The notes under the pieces are model-generated. The model saw only the letters and a list, made by a program, of their open reading frames with translations, had not been told where the DNA came from and ran no database searches. Below, piece by piece: positions 56,123 through 64,000 of a DNA stretch of 64,000 nucleotides. How positions within the stretch are numbered: position 1 is the stretch's first letter; every line of letters begins with the position of its first letter. The translations under genes were made by a program, and so were the position numbers. The stretch covers positions 6,216,169 to 6,280,168 of the forward strand of contig OZ038439.1 of assembly GCA_964036275.1 (NCBI GenBank), given 5' to 3'. The stretch comes from Litoditis marina. Its lineage: Eukaryota; Nematoda; Chromadorea; Rhabditida; Rhabditidae.

Positions 56123-59100
56123 ATGCTACTCTTTCAAACTGCGTTAGGTGAGATCCAGATATTTTATTTTTCCTGAGAGTCTTGATCTTTCTTTTTCTCA
56201 GAAAATATTTATTCGATCTGCGGTACGTGCGATCTAGATATGATAGAGAGAAAACTGATTAAAGAACGAGGCATAGTCTAGAAAACAAAGATAATTACTC
56301 AGCGTTCGTAACAAATTTGACTAGGCTGATCGATGTTGAAAACTTTCCGACACAATTGACTCCACCCCCCTAAAATTGAGAACAATTTTATTTTCAAACT
56401 TTCAGTTGCATTGCTGTGGTCGCAGGAAACTTTTGCTGTGGAATGTGGCTTCGCGAACTGTAAGGAAAGGGATGGCTGTCTTGTTGGGCTGAAGGGAACC
56501 GACTGCCAAGTGGCGTGTGGAAATGTAATTAAATTCATTCACTCAGACATGGAAAATATGCGCGACACATGTATTTGACTTTTTATCACATCGTACTCTA
56601 ACAGTATAACAAAACAGAGAAGAACAAATATCGGGCGCAGCGCCGAGCGCTGCGCAGATTAGTTTTTGTTAAGAGGTCTTCAGACATTCCAAAACAGTTT
56701 ATTACATTTCTCTTCAAAGTAAGCCGACCATTTTATTAGATATTTGCATGAATCACTGAAAGGGCAACACATCTACGAGACATTAAGTTTACGTTCCAAG
56801 TAAAATTAGTTGAGAGGAGTTAGAGGGCCCAACGTACAGCTCGGTTTTCACTCCTATTCACATGTGTGAATGACGGATTGGATAAAAGCTCTATACACGC
56901 ACGGCTAACGAAGGTTCGATTGCTGCCTGGAGCACAAAACTTGCTCTCACTTGAACGATGTTACAACTACGCCAATATTTCTGAACTATGGCGCCGTTAG
57001 AAACTCAAATAGAATCTCATAACATTCCTCGTTTAGCTCGTTTTTCATAAAATATCATTTTAATTTAAAGTGACCGTTACTTCGTAACTATAGAAAAAGA
57101 GTTCAATTAGTATAAAAAACGGATGTGATGAAAGTGAAGATTAGTTTTGGATGAAACGTGTACAAAAAATATGAAATAAGTCCAATGAAAAGATTTTGAA
57201 GAAAAGGCTTATCTCGCTTTTCTTGAAAAAAAAAACAGAGTGTAAGCTAGATAATTGTGAGTCGCAGTCAGAAGTTCTCTTTTCGGTAACGAAAAATTCG
57301 GTTTTCATTTTGTTCTGAAATTCTTATCCGAGCGAGATTAGCCTTTTCTTCTGAATACTTTTATTGGACTTCTTTCGTATTTCTTGTACACGTTTCATCC
57401 ACAACTAATATTTACTTTCTTTACACCCGTTTTTTATACTAATTGTTATTGTTATGTTTCATTTTACTGTAACAGTACGTTAAATATTCGCCAAAAAATA
57501 TAGAATAAACATAATATCCCTATATAATGTTACCTCGTAACGAAGCGACGTGAATAAATAAATATGAAAAAAGTATGAGTCATTTTCGTAAATCAGTTCA
57601 GTTGTTAGTTTAATTCAATTGTGAGTTGTTAATGAGGGCGAGGTTTTGTTGTGAGTTTTTCAGTAATCGTTTTTGTCACTCTCTCTGATCTACTTTTTTT
57701 CTGTGCTCACAGAGAGCCGTTCGTAGCTGAAATCGAAGTTTTGAACTGGATCAAAATGCCTATAGGCGACTGATGACTAGAGTTATTGGTCAACTCTGGC
57801 CGAACTGCTCAGCAAGTGCCGAATGTTCAATTTCAGGAGGGAACGACCAAGAATGACTGCATGAAGATAAAAGACACATACTGGTGCTCCTGCAAAGGCG
57901 ACTATTGCCACATGAAGGCAAATGTTGTGAGGATTTATTCAATAGTTACATAGTTCGGGAAATTAAAAATTTTACCCACTGCCTACCTCCAGCAACTTTC
58001 CAAATATTTGGGGTAAATTTCAATTTTCTCGAACTAGTAATGATAAAACTCCTAGGGTATAAATACATTAAAGTGAGATTTCACTCGAAGAAGTTTAACC
58101 ATCGAAACATTGCATTCACCATTGAAGTTCAACTGGGTGAAACCTGATACTGGACGTCAAAGTTTGAATTGAACTCCTCTCTTCTAGAGCTCAGCTTGGG
58201 CCGTGGCTGGAAGTGTCTAAGCCCATAACTCATATTTTCAAAACAAATTGTGGTAGCTTTCTTGAGTTTGTTTTCAAATACGTGTGGTGAAAAACACAGT
58301 TATCAATGCTGGAATTGGTAGAACTAGTTTATAATTCTTATTTGTCTCTTATTACTTAAATAATTGATCTTGATGATGACGGCCATACAGACTAGGATGT
58401 CGTTTTGTTTCGAAACAGATGCTGGATTCACGTATTTTCCTCAAACTTTCTGCAAAATTGTTTTCAGTTTTTTTTTCTGCACCTTTGTTTCCAGATCAAA
58501 GATTGGAGAAAAGACATTCGATTTGACACTTCTCTCTCCCACGTGAGAAATGACCTGACCCGATGCGTGAATGACAACAAAGAATGTGGGTCCCCCGAAC
58601 ACAAATTCACAGTGGAATTTGAAATAGTTTCTCTAAAATTTAACGTGCACGACACATCAGATCTACTGTCAGTAAATTGCACAGGCACGTGGAACATGTT
58701 AAACACAGCAGAAATCGAAAACGTGCAATGAAAAAATGCACGAATCCTCATTAGAATGCTAACCTTACGTGATCATTCATTTTACTTCTAGTATAAGACT
58801 TTTTGAATATTTTTTTTCTAATCTTGACATGCCATCTTTGAATATTTTCAGTCTTTTCGTGTGGCGCTTTGAAGTGTTTGCATGATGGTAAACGCTACAA
58901 ATCTTGCGCTCTTCAGTTTGACGAGCACAGCAACGAATGTCATAATTTTTGTTCGGAAGAAGTGAGTTTCGGCAGTTTTGAGAGCGTATTTGAAAGAGGA
59001 CGACTATGTGGTCCAGTCGCAACGGTTCAGTCCATTAAACTGCAATACATTCTTCAGTTGCAGGACCGTTGACCCGGAATTGGTCCACACAATCTTCCTT

Positions 59101-62100
59101 TTTTTAGTAACGTATTTATCGAAGTCGTGTTATTTAAACCCGTCGAGCCATGGTTACGAAGTGTTTTGGCGACACTGCCATTCTCGCATTATGAAACTAC
59201 CCTCGATTATTGTGAATACTGAATATTTGTAGCAAATATAGTTCGCTTCCGCCTAATTTTGAATATTTTTGGAGTAAACATGAATATTCGGAGGACTAGT
59301 TTCGTTCACGAGTTCTTACGAAACTGAACAACCGCCAACAATAATTTGCATTTTTGAAAAACGTGAAAGTGGTGAAAGTTTTCATGGAATATTCATTGGC
59401 ACGGCCGAGTCTCAGTGGGACTGACCAAACTATACACTCTTTCTCGGATTGTTCGATTTCAGGACGGCTCAAAAAACGATTGTGACCCCCTGAAGAACGG
59501 AGAAGTCACGTGTTTGTGTAAAGGCGAAAACTGCGTTACCGATGGAGTGGTGAGTTTTCTTCTGTGAACGTATGCTAACACAGAAGGGACCGAGTGGTCG
59601 GCTGGTTGTGTGCGCGCTAGCACTCAAAACATCATGGTTCGATCCCACTCGGCGCGGTATCTTCACGGCGGACCGCATGAGCTGGTAATAACGCTCACCC
59701 ATGCCTAGTATCTCATCTACTGACCCCACCCCTCTACGGATATTTCTATGTGATCACGGTCTTGGTTGTATTGAAATGAATAAAGTAACACAGGGCTGAA
59801 ATAGTTGCCGTAAAAGAGTATTATTAAAATTCTTATTATAACCATGGACCTTCTTTATGACCTACTCATGAGAATCTACTTGTAGAGCATAATCATTGAA
59901 ACATACCAGAAAATTACCTTTATTGAAAATAGCGAATAACAGAACACTAGTATACAAGGGGTTTTCGAGCTCCCTGACCATACACCAAAGCTTTCGGTTC
60001 TTTTTTCCGTACTGTCATTATTTTAATTAAGTTAGGACTACTTTTTTAATGAGATTGTTCATCTTCATGGATACTTGGTGAGAAGTTTTATAAGATAGCT
60101 CAGAAATTCTTCAACATTTAATATTGTGTGAAAACAGAAATCATGGTATTTAACCCAAAGTTACTTACTTGACCCCATTATTCTGGTTGTAGGTCAAACT
60201 ATGGAAGAACAAAATGAACAGCGTTGTCGGATTCACAGGAAGAATGGAAAAGTGCTACGGAGGCGGTGGGTTTCATTTTCGTTTCATTGTCAGGACGATT
60301 AGCGACAATTTTCTGCAATTGGCCAGCTACAAAAGTGAGAGAGCATGTAGGTCAATGAGGCAGCAGACATCTGCATCTCTCTGACCTGCACACTCTCTCG
60401 TCGAGGCCGCTACAAAAGTGGTTGGCCAGTGGCTGGGAAAAGTTTGAGACTCATTGGCAGAATGTCAAGTACTTTGTCTATTTTTCAAAGCACTCATAAA
60501 CTTATCGAAAGTGTTTATTTGCTGAAGTATTGTAATAGAGGTAAAGATATACCACCAGAATTTCATCGATTTTTGAAAGACTTCAACGTAGTGAAAAACA
60601 ACCTCGTTTCACGCTGCCAAACTCTCAGTCGGAATGGAGTAAACTTCACATCGCTTTCAGTTGGCAAATCGAGAAGGTGCTCTTCGACTTTTTGAGCTGA
60701 CGTATTCACGAAACAGTTTTGACCTGTATCATGAAAATGGGAATAAATTCAGCTAGACGCACACCATTTTTTTTCTAACGTTGTGAACAAAAAATGTACG
60801 ATCAGCCAAATTTGACCCAATCATTGTTGCACCTGAAAAACCGTGAATAAACTTATAAAAAAACATTCACGACTGGGGAAATGTTTTTTTATTGCAGGTA
60901 TGTTGTCAACAAAGGGATGTGGCCGCCAAAAATGTTTTGCTTGGGAGGATAAATCATGTATCTACGACTTTGCGAAGGACGGCAAAACAAAAATAAGATG
61001 TTCAGAGGTGGGTTCAGCCTTATGCTGGATTAGGACGTAGCAGGAAAATATGATCAGGAACACATAACCATGCTTCTCACATTTTTCGTCTTATTTATAT
61101 AGATGTATGGCTTGTACAGCCGACATACTTTTTTATCATCGGACCGACAGGCATCTCAGAAAAGTTGTATGAGAATGTGGTCTTTAAACGGAACTATCGC
61201 GTCACCCCCTCATCAACGTCGAAATAGGACGCGTATGTGGAGCAATCCCGTGTAAACAGTCCTTTAAACTGTAATTTAATTTATTTTCGAAGTAATCTTA
61301 ACCATGCCTACACAGAAAGTTGGAACTAAGTGTGATCAAGTTGTCGATAAGTTTGAGCATGACTTTGCTATGCTGCTAGGTTTTGATATGATCCTTTACA
61401 CTATTGAATAGGGTATGTTCGCAACTATGGTGCCAGAATGTGTCCCGATTTCCCATCAAGTGGAGTTCAAATTTACTAATGTGCCTGGATTTACGATCTC
61501 CTAAGTTTCGTTCAATCAACATTACAACCTTTGGATTTACAGTTATCTTTGAAAAACGATTGCAAGGCCCTCCCTGGGAACAGAATGCAATGCTCATGTG
61601 CACACACAGGAAGCATTGACTGCGACCGACGCAAACATATTGTGAGGAAGGATAGATTGAAAAAAAAACCTTTTTATGAAAATAAGTGCTTATGTAAAAG
61701 CGAGTCTGAAAGATTCGTAGAGTCGTCTTAGTTGCAGAGATTCGTTCTCTTTAGTTTAACCGTAGCCCCCAGTTTGAAAACCCGGATAATATTCAGAAAA
61801 TCAGTCTCATAATCTCACAAATAATATTGAAACACAAACTTAACTGCAAACTTCGAATATCTAGATTTCGTTTTTTTAAGGTTATTTTTTGATTACGAGA
61901 GGATTAACAAATTTGCATTTTAATTCTTCATCTAAAATAAAGTTTTCCAAAATATTTGTGGTTTTCGCAAAAAAGCTAACATTTGCAATAAAAATCAGTC
62001 ATAGTGAAAGTGTACTGTAGGACTGTCAGTGACCACGATGTAGACTATAATATCAATCATTCCAGATTCGTTTGTGGAAGAGGAATGCGAAGAATACTGA

Positions 62101-63833
62101 CAAAACATTTACTGGATTGGACAAGTACTTTCAGAAAGTCGGTTAGTGTTTGTTGGAAATATTTATTTCAAACTACAAAAGTGAGAGTGCAGGGTTTAGA
62201 ATAACGTTGAAAGTTTAGAAAGCTTTTCTGGTTCACACTTGATTCGCACTGTTGCTTTCTTACTTGCAACAACTCGTTCTAAACTTCTCTCTCATTTGGG
62301 AAGGAAAATTGTACATTTCATTTTTTTCTAAATGAGTTCATTCCAGGATACTTCTCAAACAGATTTTGTGGTGATCAGCAATGTTTCAAAAAAGAATTTA
62401 CGTGCAGTCTGTTTGTCGAAACGAATGGATGCGGGATTCGATGTTCAGAAGCGGTAAGAGAAAGTGATACAATCTTTGTTGTAGTTTGAACTTGATACAT
62501 TCCATAATTCACAAATTCCGACCAAAAAGCTCCGGAATCAAACTATAAACCCAGCGAGCTAGAACAACATACCCCGTGATGGCTGGCTCTGAAAAGTGCA
62601 ACCCCTATATCTAGTTGTACACTGTATTTGCCCTGCTTCACTCTATCATAAACTCATATTCCATCGAGAACATACTTTAGTCAATCTCATTCATCTCAGT
62701 TTATCAAATTTATTTTTCGAGAGTACATTATAATGAAAAGGAGTTTACTCAACAAAAACTAATAATTAAGTTGTTCGTTTTATAATATATTTCTGATATC
62801 AAACATTAATGTTTCAGCCAAATACGAACAAATGCAGAAAGGAAAATAACAAAATAGTATGCTTGTCCGATTCCAATGGATTCAATAAACCTCAGATAGT
62901 GAGCTATTTTTGTTTTCTCAAAAGTTTCCACAATATGGAAATGATTTTCTTTGACTTTCAATAATTGAAGAGTTTTATCTTTACTCTTTGTGAGATCAAG
63001 CAAAAATTGCAAAAATATTACGTAAAAACTGGGGTTTATTGTACAATTGTCCCCCCCCCCCCCCTTGAGCCGAAACAGGTTGGAATCTGACCCGTAGTAC
63101 AATCCCCCCCCCCCCCAGAACAATTTCCCCAAAAACTGCTTACGGTTCAGCCCAGAGCAAAACATGTTACAAATAAGCTCTAGAACCCTAGTCATAGTAA
63201 AATATGTGCTAAGTGAGCACAAGGTAAGTTTCTAGAAAGTTTCAAAAATTTCATGTAATTTGAAGAATCGTGAGTTTAAAAACGCTAATCGTATGGACTG
63301 CTTCCATTCCAACATTGTAAATTTACTCTGCTGCATTTCCAGATCCAATACTTGAAAAACACACTGAAAAAGGAACAAGTCACTGCGGAAGTGGAGAAGT
63401 GTCTCGTGGAACAAAGTGAGTCTTTTTGTTTCTGCTGTGTCATTAACTTTTTTTTTCGAATAATGTTCAAATGATAAATTGTACAACTTACTTTTCCACT
63501 CTTGTTCTATCCAACAAAGACATCGAACAACTCAATTGATTACGCAATGCGGGGCGAGCGATTGTTGGTTAAATGTCAGCAGATGAGAGAGTACGTAGAT
63601 CAGAGATGCGCAGATGCGCTAACTCTTGGAGACAGCTCCACCTCTTGGGAATTTGACGACACGCTGCTCACTAGGAGTTCATGGTGTTCTATCTTTTTAT
63701 AAATCATTTCTATCCAGAGATTCTGTCCAACAAACATTGTAATGGCAAGCAGTGTTTTTCTGACGAATCTGGTTCCTGCAGTCTTTCTTTCAACGCGGGG
63801 AAAGATGGTTGCGATGTGGAATGTTCAGCAAAG
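56123..63833 (+). CDS. Secreted cysteine-module protein, three-exon repeat unit, 3' end outside window
   Basis: Exons: 56123-56147, 56406-56524, 57837-57926, 58495-58585, 58852-58961, 59463-59549, 60193-60265, 60898-61007, 61543-61641, 62066-62141, 62347-62453, 62818-62898, 63343-63415, 63718-63833. The protein starts with a signal peptide (MLLFQTALVALLWSQETFA). After that three exon types cycle. Type A (phase 1 to 0) has CG...C......C....GC.V.C(S/G). Type B (0 to 0) has KNDC......C.CKG..C. Type C (0 to 1) has (I/V)K.WK......K(C/V). Five A, four B and four C exons are visible. The pattern resembles the nematode ET-type cysteine modules, but the family was not confirmed. The fourth B exon has lost two cysteines (CLSDS replaces C.C). 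Likely extracellular with disulphide-bonded units; function unknown. The exon 4 donor (GAAT-GTGGGT) was chosen by phase. Confidence 0.82.
59580..59765 (+). mobile_element. SINE-like repeat, family 2, uninterrupted copy
   Basis: GAGTGGTCGGCTGG (A-box-like) and GGTTCGATCCC (B-box-like) are followed by GGCGGACCGCATGAGCTGG, GCTCACCCATGCCTA and CACCCCTCTACGG. This is the undisrupted version of 38395-38790. It lies in an intron of the cysteine-module gene. Confidence 0.68.
60318..60433. mobile_element. Foldback element, GGCCAGC ends, copy 2
   Basis: TTGGCCAGCTACAAAAGTG...GTAGGTCAATGAG pairs imperfectly with CTGACCTGCACACTCTCTCG...CTACAAAAGTGGTTGGCCAG. Same family as 49239-49353. Confidence 0.65.
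63033..63125. repeat. C-run repeat, copy 2
   Basis: Same order of motifs as 20686-20790, with C runs of about 14. Intronic in the cysteine-module gene. Confidence 0.7.
63525..63680. repeat. Dispersed repeat, partial copy (family at 3.0 and 12.2 kb)
   Basis: GCGGGGCGAGCG.TTGTTG, GTCAGCAGATGAGAGAGT, GTAGATCA.AGATGCGCAGA resembles 12215-12375. Intronic. Confidence 0.5.
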
Positions 63834-64000
63834 GTTGGCATCTGTTTTGGTTCCATGAAATAAGCTAGTATGATTGTTTTTGAGATATTGGACGAAAATC
63901 GATAAAGCTAGTTCGTGAAAAAATAGTCGACCTCGGAATTGGTAACCAACCCTCAAAAACAAGGTCCAATTGTGGTTGGATTGGTTATGCTGCTCAAAAA

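Overview
The window looks like nuclear DNA of a nematode, most likely a Caenorhabditis species. The genes are cut into many small exons separated by short AT-rich introns with GTAAG-type donors and TTTCAG acceptors. The gene content points the same way: a DC-STAMP/RING protein of the SPE-42/SPE-49 type, a major-sperm-protein (MSP) domain and a nematode-style cysteine-module protein. No prokaryotic signal was seen. Exon boundaries were worked out by hand from splice sites and reading phase. They close in phase for every gene except one junction region in the MSP-domain gene.

Layout. On the + strand at the left edge is only the 3' end of a gene (186-356). Five genes then run head to tail on the - strand, listed here from left to right: an 805-aa ankyrin-repeat protein (1049-9674); a 744-aa DC-STAMP/RING multipass protein of the sperm-egg fusion family (11365-21884); two tandem M1 metallo-aminopeptidases of 923 and 921 aa (22462-33658 and 34469-44677) with identical 27-exon structure, each with an in-phase upstream exon that would swap a signal peptide for a membrane anchor; and a roughly 700-aa protein with an SR-like N-terminus and a complete C-terminal MSP domain (45935-53258). 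On the + strand, divergent from the MSP gene, is a secreted cysteine-rich protein built from a repeating three-exon unit (56123 to beyond the window).

The intergenic region 53.3-56.1 kb, between the divergent MSP-domain and cysteine-module genes, is unusual. It holds five exact 130-bp tandem units carrying ten perfect TGACGTCA (CRE-type) palindromes. Beside them lies a foldback element with two arms of about 204 bp. A pair of large inverted G/C-run repeats (51.86-52.39 and 55.32-55.67 kb) encloses this region together with the first two exons of the MSP gene.

Introns and spacers carry many young repeats: two SINE-like families with tRNA-type boxes (one copy with a nested TA-flanked MITE), TTAA-flanked MITEs, foldback elements, a 180-bp element present in the same intron of both aminopeptidase genes, and a triplicated repeat in the DC-STAMP gene. 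Functionally, the DC-STAMP and MSP genes suggest sperm roles; the aminopeptidases trim N-terminal residues from peptides at the cell surface or outside the cell. A shared pathway is not shown by the sequence.
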